NCBI RefSeq assembly: GCF_036370855.1
Contig: NC_088132.1
Coordinates: forward strand, 60,736,841-60,800,840
Source of the DNA: Dromaius novaehollandiae
Lineage: Eukaryota; Chordata; Aves; Casuariiformes; Dromaiidae
Reading direction: 5' to 3'
DNA length: 64,000 nt
This document shows positions 13,067 to 54,500 of this stretch, piece after piece (position 1 is the first letter of the stretch; the number at the start of each line of letters is the position of its first letter). Under the pieces are notes generated by a model, which saw nothing but the letters and a program-made list of their open reading frames with translations, was not told where the DNA came from and made no database searches. The translations under genes and the position numbers were made by a program.

Positions 13067-16000
13067 CACACAAATGTACCTCCAATGCTTTAGAGCATTT
13101 GTGGAAAAATTAAGATAAAGCTGATATAGAATACATTGATTCAATGAAAATTAACAATGCCAAAGATCCTATTAGAAAAAAAACGTTTCACTAATAAAAC
13201 AGAGTTTCAGAAGATGCTGAGAGTAAACACCAAAGTCCTGGCTCCAAAACTGTTGAAACACAAATCAGGGTCTGTGTCTTTATTCGCTGTATTTCAATAA
13301 CCATCCAACCTTGGTCAGAAGACCCTTGGGAGTTCAAAAAGGTAAGTAAGAAAAGCCAAGCTACATTCGTATACTTAAATTCATTATATATGGGCCACAT
13401 TGGCATTAGAAAGATTTAGGGGTCTGCAAGTCAAAGAAGGTTTTTGTGTGTACTCATAAACTTATTATCCAGTTGCTTTGATACTATTTGCTATAAAAAT
13501 GTTTCTTACTCTTAAATTTTCTCAATCATGAATATTTCTCCTATTTGAATGCTTGTGTATTTGAAATTGCCCTACCACAGTGATCTTCAAGTCCAGCCTT
13601 TTGTTTCCAAACATTTTATTAGCAAATAGTCATTTATTTTGTTTGAAATACTGTAAGCAACTCAGCTCCTGCTCTGAAGAAGTGCATCTGATGAAAAGTT
13701 GCACTAATCCTAGCACATGAAGAAATCACATTGGAGAACGGTTACAGGCATAACAGAGAATGCTATTTTTTCTGTTTCTTTGGACAGCATCTTCCTAAGG
13801 TTAGGGTTTTTTAAATAGGGGGTGCTTATTGGAAAGTTTCAAGGAATAGAAAGGAAGATTTGGATACAGAGAACATGTTGTCTGACACAGTAAAACTGCT
13901 CCGAGCAGTAGAAACTGAAAGGAAGATGCGTACTGTTTACTTTTCCTTATCCTCCTACATTTACATACCCTGTTCTTTAAATGGCCCCAATATCTCACAG
14001 ACTTGGAAGGAGCAGTGCAGCCTGCGAGGCCCAGGGTTGCACACCGCCGTGCAGTAAGCACTGCTATGCGACTAGAACCAAAACTTGCAGCCCCTATGTA
14101 CTGTCTTCTCTGGCCCAACTCTCATTGTGGTCACAGATTAAGGACTACATAGTTTACATTTAACTCATTTCCTCTTGATTTAGAAGAAGCAAAAGCAACT
14201 TCCCAAGCACATTAAAGTACCCTTCCCCTCAAAAAAGAAACAGTTCAAATAAATACATTTCTTCAGTCAATTAGCTGCATGTAATCAAATACAAACCACC
14301 ATGTATCAGCCTCAATCCCCTAGCGTCAGTCAAAGGCACTGGGTAACATACATGGCATGACCTTAAGAGTCAGCACTTAAGCTCTGCAGACTTGACTAAA
14401 AAGGCCTTGTAACCCCTACACAGAATATCTCCTATTAATGTACAAATAGGTATATCACATACCAGTGTATTTTAGCAGATTACTGCTGCATCAGGGTACT
14501 AAAGATAGCAATGACAAGGTAAAAATAGCAGTGGTTTTTGTAGTAGGCTTGTAACTAAGTCTCTGTAGCACTATATGTCTAAATATGCAATATTTCAAAA
14601 TGATATCTGAGAAGTTTCTGAGATAGCTCAAAAGGGGGTGCTCTAACACTGAATTCTGTACTTCAGTGAAGTATATTATAACTTCTTGAAGATGATGCTC
14701 TTCTCACACTAGCTATCACATCTTTACTTTTTAAAATTTCAGTGCTGACTTCATCATTTGTTTCTCCACTGTAATTCCCTCAACAAGCCTCAAGAAGCTC
14801 AGACCTTTCTTGGTGACTTCTCTTATAACCAACATGTTTGCACCAGCAAAGGACAACATTTTCAAAACAAGGCATCACTACAGCAAACCCCACACTGCAA
14901 TTTCCAAAGCCTTAATAAGTGATGTATAGAACCACAGTAAAAAAGGAAGGTTCCTGTTCATGGATTCAAAGCATTGTGATGAAAAGGGTGTACTGTCAAC
15001 AACAGCCCACAGATCCAACAGTAAGAGACTACCAGCCTACCGGAACACCACGTTCAAGGTTATCAAATCACAGCAGCAAAGCCAAGCTTTGGTGTAAGCT
15101 CAATATCAGCATCCTGCCTAAACACTACCTACAGCAGCAGGGCCTCATTACAATCACTTTCATTCCTTTGTCTCACAGTTCAATTACCCTGCTTCCCCAT
15201 GTGCAGTCCTTTTCAACCAGTGTAGCCATTAACCTTTCATGATCTACACATCTGGTCTTCCACTCCATCTCAAAGTTATCTCAATTCATAGATCTTAGTA
15301 CACCCATTCACATCCTATCCTACTGTTTAGGAATAACATCAACCCCTTTACAATACAAAAAGGAATAGGGAGCACCATTCTCCAAAAAACCCGGGAACAT
15401 TGTTCATCGCTTCCTGTTAGCTAAACATCAAGCATCAGCAACAGTAAACATGGTGTAAATTATCACAGTATTACAGCCAGAGGTGTTTGGCCACTAATTC
15501 TTTGCATTTTGCATCTGGCATGCATACCTGTAAATCAGAAGATTTGAATGAATAGTGGAACCAGCATGTTTACACAGTTACACCTATTCGTGCTCTCCTA
15601 CACATGCTGGAGGCAGGAGAGAGGAATGTCGCTTGAATAGTTTTATAAAGCTCTTCAGAACTATAATCTAAAAGACTGATTTAGCCTCCAAAAGAGTAAT
15701 TTTTGTCTCTATGATCTTTATAGTTCTCTATACAGGTCTCTCTATAAAGATCATAAAGGCAAAAGTTTTTCTTTTAGAGGCTGAGGATGACACAGAGACC
15801 AGGAAATAAGATCACTTCAAAAGGGGTATACTACTCTTTCCAATTGCTATGGCCTATGCTCCAATTCTTCAGCTACTATTGGAATAGAGTTTTACATTGG
15901 ACCAGAAAGTTCCTAAATCAAAGTAGGATTTTTATCTTTTTTTTATGATCTACTGAGTTACTACATTCCCTAGAATTATAAATTACTCCAGGTGAAAATT

Positions 16001-19000
16001 ATCAAAAGAAATCTGATTTATTAGAACAAAATGAGCTTACGCAATACTTGTCTACCATCTTTCATCTAGCATAAAAGCACAGCAAATGCCCATTTCTAAT
16101 ACATTCAGTGCAGTGCGATGACCCGGATCTAACACTTTCTTCCATCAAAAGATTCTAAAGTATATTTTCAATGAGTTATAAATTCAGCATTGCCACGCTT
16201 TGATTGAACACGGCAAGCATTGTAAATCCTGATGGAAAATTAGAAAAGCAATGGACAGAACAGAGCAGTGAATGACTGAATGTCCCACATTTTCTGAGAA
16301 ATGATACTATAAACCAGCCTCCAGGTCTCTCAGGCCCACACCATGAATGCTGCCATCTTTCCATCCACTTTGAAGATTAAGCAACAGAACAAACATATCG
16401 TATCTCTAAGCGTAGGATCTTTAATTGATCATAGGGTCTCCTAGCTGATACAAATAGAATCTGGCAAGATCAAATAACACTTTACAATTAACATAATAAA
16501 TACTCAATCCACATCCTTTTAGAGGTTAGCCCACTGTCTGCATCCTAACGTTCTCTTTAATAACAAATCTTCCTAAAACCTCCTCTGACCAGAGGAGAAC
16601 TCAAGTGGGCACATCAAAACAAAAACAAAAAGCCTCATGTTTGCTCCTGGTTAACATAAACCATTTCATAACATCTCTCTATTCTGTATTATGTTTTATC
16701 TCAGGTCCTAGAAATATAAATTAGCCTTCAGGCTGACCTGGAACACAGTTTAATATGATTTAGAGCACAGTTTAGACTAGTCTAGTATATTACTGGACAC
16801 CTAGCATAGACTAGACTAGACAGGCTGACTGGGATACGAGTTATATACTGGTAAGGAAAATGCCAAGCTACTAGAGAAACAGCATTTTAACAGGTCAGGA
16901 GACTTTTAAATTAATATTAGTAACATGAGTACCCCTTTAAAATCAAATGAAGTGGAGGAGCAACTATGGGAAATGTTAGGTTGATGGCCACCATGCTAAC
17001 ACACAAATCCAATAGAAGCAGACGATTAGACATTTTGTTCAAAGTTCACATTGCATGAGGACCACTGCATTTGCTGAGGACTTCCAAATCAAGTAGTCTG
17101 AATCAACCGTTTAAAAAGTTACTTCAATTAAACTTAAAGATTATCTTTAAAAAGAAATTTAAGATTTGCAGAGAGAAAAGGGAAGAGGAGAAGCATTGTC
17201 TTCCTCAGGTCTGAAACTGAAGCAGCAAGTTTAAAAAAGACTACTGCTTACATTTATGCCTGCCTGTTTTCTTAAAACAAGTAGGAAAACAAGCCATGTA
17301 CAAAAAAAGAATTTTGATTTTAAAAGACTGCCACTTTTTAATCTTTTTCCAGCCACCAGCTCTAAGAATATTATCCTTTTATTTCTACACTTACTGCTTT
17401 GGTGAGTAATAACTTGCAAAAATTACCAAGTATATAATTTAAATAGGCAACATATAATTTGGAACAATTGCTAAGTCATCTCAGTATGTTTCTTATATCT
17501 CTATTTTTCCCATTTTGACATTCAGAGGAGCAGCATGCTGAAGTGCAGTTATCCAGACCACACATTTGTTGGCTAAATCAATCGGACCACTAAGAGGAGC
17601 TAAACCAGCCACAAGACCCATTACAAAGATGACAGCTCTCACAATCACATGGTTACATCCCTACTCACCAAGCAAAAGTTTAAAATGGGCTGAGGAGCAC
17701 ATCTTGAACCTTTGCTCCTTGGTCATAAGTCTGTTTATTTAGATTGTTACAAGCTAAACAAACTGATAGAGAAGCCTAAGCGTTGAACACACAGTGAATT
17801 TTAACATGAAAATATCCATGACAATAAACACATATATTGCTGATGTTAAAAGTTCTGCATGAACTCCTGATCCTAGTTAAATAGAAGGAATTTTGACAAA
17901 CAATTCTACAGAGCTGAATGCGTTAACTTACTGTTTAAGAGCACTCTCCCCGCTGGAACTATGATAGTTAAATAGCATTCCTGTGGAGAAGAAACCACTT
18001 GATTTTCTGGGGCAGATGTAGCCTAAAAAAGAGAAAGAGTATTGCTTCACAAACATTTGACTTATCCCATCTGATTTTAGTGGAAGAGAGTTTATGACAC
18101 AAATAAACCTTTGGGACATCATTTATTTACAAAAATAACAACAACGTAATAGCAGCATTTGACATTTCTTTACTTGTACCATTTCATAGTTGCTTCATTA
18201 TACCACAAATACACTCTACCAACATGGAACAAATTTGAATAGATGTTTATTAAACTTAGGTGACCTACTTTACCAGAAATATCAAATTTAGAGAAGCGAA
18301 AATAGTATTTTTGCTCCTGTAGTACTTAGGATCCCCAGTCACATCTAAACACAGATTGCAGTAGGTGCTGTGTAAAACAAATTAATCATGGCCCCTGTAT
18401 CAGAGATAAATACCAGAAAGAAACTACTGATCAACTACATGAACAGTTCATGTCAAATTACTCCCTTGATGTTTCCAGAGCAGATCATTCATTCCTTTGA
18501 TTATGAAAATTATGTATTAATAAAGTAGCAATTTTAAGTAGCCCATGATTTACTCATCACTGTAGCAGAATTAATTCTAAATCTTTGCACTAAGGCAGGT
18601 TTTACTGCCTTTTTTTTAAAAAAAAAGTATGTTTGGCATTTAGTTAGCAAAGAAAATAAGGACAAAAATAGAAGAGCTGTAAAATTACGCTGTAAATAAA
18701 CACAGATCTGATGAAACAGCAAAATTATCACAGTTCTGAGTGTAACGTCAATGTATAAACCTTCTACTCAAGTTTAAAAAAGACTCTAGTCATTAGATGA
18801 AAACCAAATGACTTCTGCTTTAGGAACTGTCTCTGATTTGTTACCTAGTGCAACAATATTTTCATCATAAAAGCAACTTAACTGGCAGCCTCATTAAGGC
18901 CACCAAGGACTGAGCAAATGGGAAGGCTAAATGGCTCTTTTAACCATTGCTGACAACAGTCCTTCAGGTCAAAAATGAATCACAGCCTTGTCAATATGAG

Positions 19001-19235
19001 AATAGTGATTTCATTAACATCACCAGCATGGAACATACTTTTTGTGCCAAAAATCTTAAGTCTTGTGTAAAAATTGGCACTGGTTTATCTTAGTATAAAA
19101 AACCATAACTAATCAAAAAATAAACGAAGGGGGAAATTTCCCAGGAGAAAACATATAAATGCTAAAACCTCATTTTTACAGTCAGTATACTTTGGTATTA
19201 GGCTCAATAATCATAAAACTGCCACAGCAATTTTT
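13067..19235. other. Intergenic between the minisatellite and the SREK1 3' end
   Basis: No supported gene. It contains the ~100-nt hairpin at 15,683-15,782. The remaining frames are short and isolated. Confidence 0.5.
15683..15782 (+). repeat. Imperfect inverted repeat, 41-nt arms with 18-nt loop
   Basis: Arms 15,683-15,723 and 15,742-15,782 match at 35 of 41 positions. The inner 13 bp (atgatctttatag / ctataaagatcat) are perfect and the outer ends agcctc/gaggct are also paired. Read as plus-strand RNA, three of six mismatches become G-U pairs, leaving 38 of 41 paired. It could be a palindromic MITE-like element or a pre-miRNA-like hairpin. Confidence 0.7.
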
Positions 19236-19241
19236 TTTATT
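19236..19241 (-). terminator. Candidate SREK1 poly(A) signal, distal
   Basis: AATAAA on the minus strand followed by an A run, 4.9 kb after the stop. It would give a long 3' UTR isoform if used. Confidence 0.25.
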
Positions 19242-22067
19242 GCCCTCCTTGATAATAAGAGTTCATGTTTTCAAAAAACAGATTTTTTTTGAAAACTGGA
19301 GTTGATAGACACTTTCTCAACTGTAGTGTTCGCTTAACAAATCGTATAGAATCAAAGTGTTAAAGCAATGTCTCCTCAAACCAGGGGAAGGTAGCTGCCT
19401 CTTCCTATTGACGTACAAGTTTCCTAAGTTTTCTATCGAAGCCAGTGCAGAGGAAACCCCCATACATTGATGTGCTCAGATCTTCCAATATACACAAATG
19501 AAACATTCTTGAATTTGAAATAAAATTCAATACTGAACGCAGAGATGTTCTAAAAAAGTTTAGAATAAAATATCCACAATTGAAAGTGTATTTCTCTTGC
19601 ATAAAAAATCCCTTTTATACAGTGCTTTTAGTTTTCAATATCATTTTAATTACACTTTTCAACATATAAAAATAAATGTAAGGTAAAAATTGAAAACATT
19701 TTTCTGTTTACATGTTATCTAGTAAAGTTAAGTTTTAGATTCTCTTCAAGCAATAACACTAGTTATCTAACAAATTTCAACTGTCCACACTCCATTCTCT
19801 GACAAGAAAACTAGATCTCTCTGAACTAAGTATCTACTGACTTAGATTATTTTCGATTATTTACACATCTCAACAATGTGCCACTAAGTCCAATTCTCAT
19901 TTTTAACATTTTAATAGCAAAGGCAGTAACGCATTGATATATCACTGAAAATGTCACGAAATAGCAAGTCAGACCTGTAATATGACCTGATTTGCAATAC
20001 TTGCTGTTCAAAATTCACATATTTAAAAACTCCTTTTACCATTGTAATGCAATTTTCAGACTAACATTTACAAAACTCAAGATGATTTTTGTTTTTATAG
20101 TTTTGTTTTTTAAACGAATAGCTAGCAAAATTAAAATGAATGAGCTCTAACCCTGTTTCTTTATAAACTAACAAAAAGACAGTCATGCAGACATGGTTCA
20201 GATCTAAATTAAAGTAGAAGATATACAAATCACTGTAGCATTAACTGCTTGTAAGTGTTACACAGGTGAATGAAAATAGAACTGAAAACAGGAGTCAGGA
20301 CAGGTATGCAGTATATAAGCATTTGTATTATTCAGATAGCCATTACTTGTCATCTTTTGCTTAGACTAAAAAGAAAAACCTCACAAATCCCTAAATCTAA
20401 ACTTCTGGAACCATTTCAAAATATCAGAACAAGTTAAGCATAACACAGAGAAGCTACCACGTTTCAAAAAGACTTGCAGTTTCGAATTAATTCTAGGTGT
20501 TGCCTTAGATGTAGCTAGGTTGGAGAACACTAGCAAACAAGTGGCAAGCAATGCAAAGCATGATACAGACTGCAGAATTTACCTTCTGAGCAGCAGGTAC
20601 TCAAATGGTCAGCTCATTTTGGGATCCAAGCTGTTCACACTTGCTGCTCTTAGCCAGCTGGCTAATTTAGAGCCAGTTCAGATGTAGCTATTGGAAATTG
20701 CAAATCAAAGAAATTAGTTGGCGATTAATGGGTAGGCAGAACCCATGTCTCACTGATATCTCAGGCATTTCTCAGATGTTTCCAGTTTATAATGGAAACG
20801 CAACTGAAATTTTCCTTAGTTCTAATTCTGAAATCTGAAAAAACAGGTTCTTTACCCAGCGTATCAGTTATCACAATCTGCAAAGTTTCATCCCTCATAA
20901 CACCTGTCCTCAAACAATTTATAAAAGCAATAGCCATCTCTATTATGAGCTTGGACCATTGTTTTGTCCACCACAAGCTGTCTTCTCTTCCCATCTCCTT
21001 CTAAATTGCAAAGAAAAGTCCTATCAGTCATACAGAAACACAGCTGTAGAACAACTGTAGTCACTAATGGAAGCCTCTGCACATGCACTTTAAATGTGCT
21101 GCACAAAATGGCACCATATAGTCACTTTTCTGAGCAATTATGAGTCACAACACTTTCAAATAAAGGCTGATTCAAGTGAAACTACATTTAAAACAATATA
21201 GCTATCATGAACTATGCTGTTCTTAAATATTTCACCCAATTTCATCTAATTTATAAAGCTCAAAAAGAAACAACCTGACATGGCAGCTCAGCAAACAGAC
21301 TTGTTAGAAAAAGGCAATGGACTTCCAGTGGATGATGGACACATTTACTGGATGATGCACACAACCCTGGTGAAGCAAGCAGGGATGTCATTACCGTGCT
21401 ACACTATCCTACCATCTGCAGATATAGGCATACTGCTGAACATTCATTCTCTAGTGGTGGTTTTTAGGAAAAAGGACCCAAAAAACACCCTCTAAGATTA
21501 GACAGAAATTAACTAACTTCCCAGTTCCCCACAGTATTTACAAAGCAAAAGCAGAAAATACAGGACTTGTAGGAAAAAAGGGCTTGGTGTAGCTGTGTTG
21601 TGGATTTTTTTTTTTTTTTAACTTTTTCTAAGAGAACCATTAAATCACACACAATACAAAATAATATGCTGCCTATGGAACTACATCTGTGATAAATTAG
21701 CTAGTAAGGCTGCCATCCTTAGCTATGAATTTTCAAAGGCATTTTTCTTAGCTAACTATGCACAATCTTTCACATATTCTGTAACTGCTGTATAATAGAG
21801 CTATGCAATTCAGGATAACAAAACTCAAAATCAAACTAATATTGACTGAAACATAATCTATAGCAAGAATTCTAATAATTTTTCCCAAAGAAGGAGAAAA
21901 TTAGCTTTTTAAAGATACTATAAATAATACTTTTCTTTTTCTTTTTTTTTTTTACTGGTATCTACATTGCAAATCAAAGAAACCTCTTGAATAAGAGCAG
22001 ATGATCACCTAAAAATATTCCTTTAATAAGTATGTATCAGCAGAAACTTCCCTCTAAAATACTTAAT

Positions 22068-22073
22068 TTTATT
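22068..22073 (-). terminator. Candidate SREK1 poly(A) signal, middle
   Basis: AATAAA on the minus strand, 2.1 kb after the stop. It is a candidate only. Confidence 0.35.
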
Positions 22074-22966
22074 AGTGAAATGGTACCAAAGATAACAAGT
22101 ATACAAACAATCTCTTTGCTCTATGCTACTTACACATCATAAATAAGACAGCTGTTGTTGCAAGACACAATCCTTCACAGTCTTTCTATAAGCATACAGA
22201 TTTGTCATTCTTTTATCAGAATAAGCTGTTTACCAGCCAACAGCATGTGGCTTAAACATCACAAAAATGACTGTCTATACTTTACATGGTAAAGCATTTT
22301 CTATAGTCTTAAATGTACACAGTGGCAAGAAACATTAAATCCAATCAAAAATGAAGAGTGATTAAGCAGCTTCACAATCAAACTGGGTTTCATTACCTTA
22401 TGAACTGGGCAATTTTTCATTCCCTGTAATATGTTTACATTTTTATAAGAATTAACTATGCAAAGGGGAAAAAAAAAAAATCAAATTGAAAGCAAGTAAC
22501 TAATATGCTATTCAGTTTTTTTAAACTGGCAGACACAACTCTTCCCATGAGGTAAGGCAATTAAGTCATTTGATTGTATTAAGTTGTATTAAAAATAATC
22601 TACTTGATTTTAGGTATAAGTAAGTTTTAAAGGTATGACTCTTAAGAAATGTCACAACGATGAAACTAATGGAATTCATTCAGAGAACACAAGCCATGTT
22701 TTTACTTGACAAAATATTTGCTTTGTGACATTCTCTTCTAACGTTTTCTCCCCAAAGAATGAAAAAAAATCTCTACCATATAACTCCTGTGTAAATTAGA
22801 TCATTTTTTCCAAACTATTTCTCCCCCCGAAGCTTTGCATACAATTCCTTTTGTATCACCCAACAGGTATAAGAGAAAATGATGGAGAGGTTAACAATTA
22901 AGGCCATCCAAATGTAGATTAAGTGTTTAAAGGGCTGTCTTTGATGTAGGTGATAAGAGAATGCTT

Positions 22967-22972
22967 TTTATT
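22967..22972 (-). terminator. Candidate SREK1 poly(A) signal, proximal
   Basis: AATAAA on the minus strand, 1.2 kb after the SREK1 stop. It is a candidate only; the motif is common in AT-rich DNA. Confidence 0.3.
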
Positions 22973-24186
22973 CAGCTACTACTTTTGTACAGTGGTGGTC
23001 CCCAAAATGCATTTTTGCTTTCATCTATAAATCTCTTCTAAAAAATAAAAGCAAAAATGGAGCTTCAGTATTTTGACAAGTGAATCAAACAACTGTTCTG
23101 ACATACCACTTGCATTCTTATCTACAGTATGGTGGTGGCAAAATAGCAATAGAGATCATGTAAGATTTAGCTGAAGATGAGTAATAGCACATATACATTT
23201 CTAGAAAATACCACATTTTAAGAAGGCACTAAAGCTTCTGCTTGTGCTCCCATATTTTTTTTTTAAACAAATGAGAAAATTTACTTTCATAATGGCACCT
23301 GTACTATTTGCAGCTGAACAGACACACTGCACTACGGCTCAAAACAAAGCTGTAAGTTCTGATAATATCATACAGATGTGCTCACTTCTGGAAGGACAAA
23401 AGAAAACAACAAAATAAAACAACCCCAAAATAACCCAGTAAAGCTAACCTATCATCTATAACATGGCAATGTTCCTTTTAGGATCAGAAAAGTAGCATGC
23501 ATTGTTCAAATACTTTAAAAGAAATACTCATTTTAGGGATATTAGTAAGAAATTATTTTAAATAATAATACCCAAAAATCTCAAGCAGTGAGCAAATGAA
23601 AAATGTACTAGTCAGTGGGCATTTAACATAAGAACTGTAAAACTGTTTATGTTTAAAAACCCTTTTTCTATAGTTGTCATTTACAACAAAAGAAAGTGTG
23701 TATATTTATGCACCATTTCCAAGCACATCAAACAGTACACGTTGAAGTTTTTGTGGATTCTTTTTTAACCCACAAGGTAAAACAATACAAAATTCATCAA
23801 CAAGCAATATTTTAAACAACCTTCAATGCATATCTTCAGCTTTTTCGGATAGTACAGGTTTACATCATTGAGTTTCTACTTATTTGTAACAGCTTATGGC
23901 AAAACTTAACGTAAATCATTTTACAAATAAGTACAGCCATCACAGAAATGCATGAATTTTCAGAGATGAATAGTTCTGATGGCATCTGCCTTTTCATGGT
24001 ATAACTACTGGTCCGTGCTCTCTTGCTTACAGCAAGAGGACAACAAAGCTATCACAAAAATTGGAAGAGCTACTAGTACATTATCAACATGTTCAAGTTG
24101 ATTGCTTTGACATTTTCTTCCTCATTCTGGGAAATAAAAAGCTTTGGATTTCACTCCTTAGTTGAGTCAGAGGTCCATTCTTTGCT

Positions 24187-51865
<27,679 letters not shown>

Positions 51866-54228
51866 GGCGGAGCCCGCACAACCTCTCCGCTCGCGGCGGT
51901 GCTACACACAGCCAAAGAGGCGGACCTGACGACAGAGCGGAGCGCGCGGCGCCTGCCAGAGCGTCCCAGCTTGCGGACGCTCTAGCATCGGACTCGACTG
52001 CTCTCTGGAGGTGTTTCTCGGCGGGCAGCCGGGGTGCCCGCTCGCCTGGCGCTGGCTGAGGCTCTTAAGGGTGCAGGCGCCGCCGCCTTGCTCAGCTCGG
52101 CCTCGGCGGGACTCGGCGCTCAGAGGAGGCGAGGGGAAAATTCCCCGCATCCATCCGGTTTCCGAAGGAGTCGGAGGGGGAGTCCCGCTGCGTAGGGCGG
52201 GCTCAGCGCCGGGCCTCAGCCCCGCCTAGAGGGGGCGCGGGGCCGCGCGCGCCGCCCGGCCGTTAACGGCCACGTTTCCCCCCCTCCCCCCCGCGGCCTT
52301 CCCTCACGCGGGCGCTGCCCGCTCGGAGCGCGGGGTCCCAGGAGACCGGCGTAGCCGTCCTGGCCGGGGTGGGAGGGAGCAGCCGCCGGCTCCGGGGGTT
52401 GGGGCGGGCGCTCGCACGGCAGGGAGAAGGAGCGCGTCTGCCTGGTCGGGCGGTTGGGGCAGGAGAGGCCGTTAGGTAGCTCCTTCGCATGTGTAAAAGG
52501 TGCAGCGATAGGGACAGCGCAGCTGGCTAAGCAGGAACGGGGCCTAAGTATCTTGCTAGCTGGTTTTCCTATCCTTTGGCAAAGTGAAAGGCTTCCTTTT
52601 TTAAACCTAAGTATAAAGTATAAAACCCCACCTTTAATGGGTAAGGTTTGCTCAGAAGACTGATTGTGCAGGAAATCTAAGTGCTATGCTGGCAAATTAA
52701 AATACGCCCACAAGAAATTAAAACATAGATAAATTACCCACTTGAATATTTTATTGGTAGCCCGGTTCAATAAAAGGCTGTTTAATTACACTAGTAAATG
52801 AACCTTTTAAAGCTTTTATCCTAACTATATTTAAACAAGAGTAGTAGTAATCGAACAGGTTGTTAATGACTTTTTTATAACTTGACTGGGGATCTGTCCC
52901 AATTACTTTGATTTTTACTTGGAGTTACAGTTCAGATTCTCTTCGGAAATTAAATTGACCAATGAGAATGAGACTGAGCACTATGCATGTGTGTGATTAG
53001 TATATTAAAATTTAACTGCAGTCTTTTTTTTAGCTTAAGTGGTGAAGATCTGTGTACCTTGGCACTGAAAGAATAAGGTTTCTGTTTCAGGTGTGAGCAT
53101 TGTAGCTTTTAAGACCTTCATGTCCCAAATCTGAACCGAGAAGGGACTGAGGTAGTACTGAAGCTATCTGGGCTGAAAAAGAACAAATCTGTGAGACTCC
53201 CTGAGCATGTAGGTCAGTTGTTATGGAATCTTCATGGTAAGTCAGGGTAGCGCTTCATTTATTGATGCTTGTATATTTGGATTGACAGTGAGCTAGTACT
53301 TTAGAAAGGATCTGTTACAGAACTTTAAATAAAAGAATTCTCAGGCAATTGCTTGGAGTTACGTAAAATTACCTACCTATATGTTTCATATAGGTGTTTA
53401 TCTGAGGTGTTTATTTGAGAATTCTAATTAATGCACAGTCATACTCTTTTTCTAAATGGAATTCAGATTCCAAAAATACAAGAATCAAGATCCAAATTAA
53501 ATAATTTCTTTATGACATCCCTACAGCTTCTTACTTAGTCCAAGCTTAAAGCAGTTTAAATCCTTAAAATAAGTTTACCTTAAATCCTTAAAATAAGTTA
53601 AGCTCTTTCAGTATATATTAGGCAAAACTAAACTCTGGTATGATTATTCTACCTATAGGGACATTACGTTAAAGATTTCCTGTGCTTTGGCCAGTATATC
53701 CTATTCAAAGACACAGCAGAGATTTGAAACTATTACTATAAAAAGAAACTATTACTGCTTTGAACATTTATGTCTTTTCTCTATGCATCTCAGTGGAGGG
53801 TACCAGTGAATATTAGAGCTCATTTTTCTAAGAGAAAAATTCTGTGATGTCAGATATCCTTTTTCAAGTTTTAATAAAACAGAAGGCAAAACGCCACTTA
53901 CACTTGATGTTTCAGTTCCCACAGGCTGAAATTAGCTTGGGGAAAATATAAAATAAAATAATTTAGATATCAGAAGAATGGCAAGAGAAAAAAAAGAAAA
54001 AGCTGGCAGCCTCGTTACGTAGAGGTTGCTGTCAAAATGCCACAAGCAAATAATGAATTTGCTTTAGCCAAACCGTTGAAAGTTTAAAAAATAATTGAGG
54101 AGCCGTTCCCTCTCCTATAGTAATACCCAGCATAATAGAGGAGAAAAAATAGGTAAAACTGCAGCAGAGAAAATCAATGTGCAAGCATTTTATGTTAATG
54201 ATGACTCAAAGGAGGCCTAGAAATTAGA

Positions 54229-54252
54229 TTTTTTTTTTTTTTTTTTTTTTTT
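54229..54252. repeat. T24 homopolymer
   Basis: 24 consecutive T about 130 bp left of the tRNA-like SINE. If linked, it would be the A tail of a minus-strand element. Confidence 0.8.
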
Positions 54253-54384
54253 GGAAGTGTCTAATCCATGGCTGGTCAAGTGTGTGTTAGTATTGCTCTC
54301 TTTCCTTCTGTTGTCCTGCAGAATGAATGTTTCAGTGTTTGCTGTAAAAATAAAGTTCTTAAACCACTGAGTGGACTGACTGGG

Positions 54385-54500
54385 GGTGTCAGCATTCAGC
54401 ACCAAGGCTGGATATGCAAATTCTCAGCCCTTCAGCTGGATGAGGGAATTGAACTCGGGCCCCCAGTGGCAAGTTCTCTAACCTTTAATCTGAAGGGCTG
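54385..54500 (-). mobile_element. tRNA-derived SINE-like element (minus strand)
   Basis: The minus strand reads GGTTAGAGAACTTGCC (tRNA D-arm/A-box-like), then about 20 nt on GAGTTCAATTCC (B-box-like, consensus GGTTCRANTCC). The T stem is decayed. A perfect 11-bp inverted repeat CAGCCCTTCAG / CTGAAGGGCTG brackets the tRNA-like part. A weaker copy of the same words (ggacccctagtcacaagttt) follows at about 54,525. The family is unknown to me. Confidence 0.5.

Larger units (their letters stand above)
22050..24186 (-). other. SREK1: SREK1 3' UTR (approximate extent)
   Basis: This AT-rich sequence directly follows the stop and has no open frame of note. On the minus strand, AATAAA hexamers occur as TTTATT at 22,967-22,972 and 22,068-22,073, giving 3' UTRs of about 1.2 or 2.1 kb. 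A further one at 19,236-19,241 would make about 5 kb. Which sites are used cannot be told from sequence, so the lower bound is a guess. Confidence 0.5.

Noticed and set aside
14919..15242. 107-codon plus-strand frame
   Set aside because: No homology recognised, no splice or poly(A) context, and unremarkable composition; expected by chance in a window of this size.
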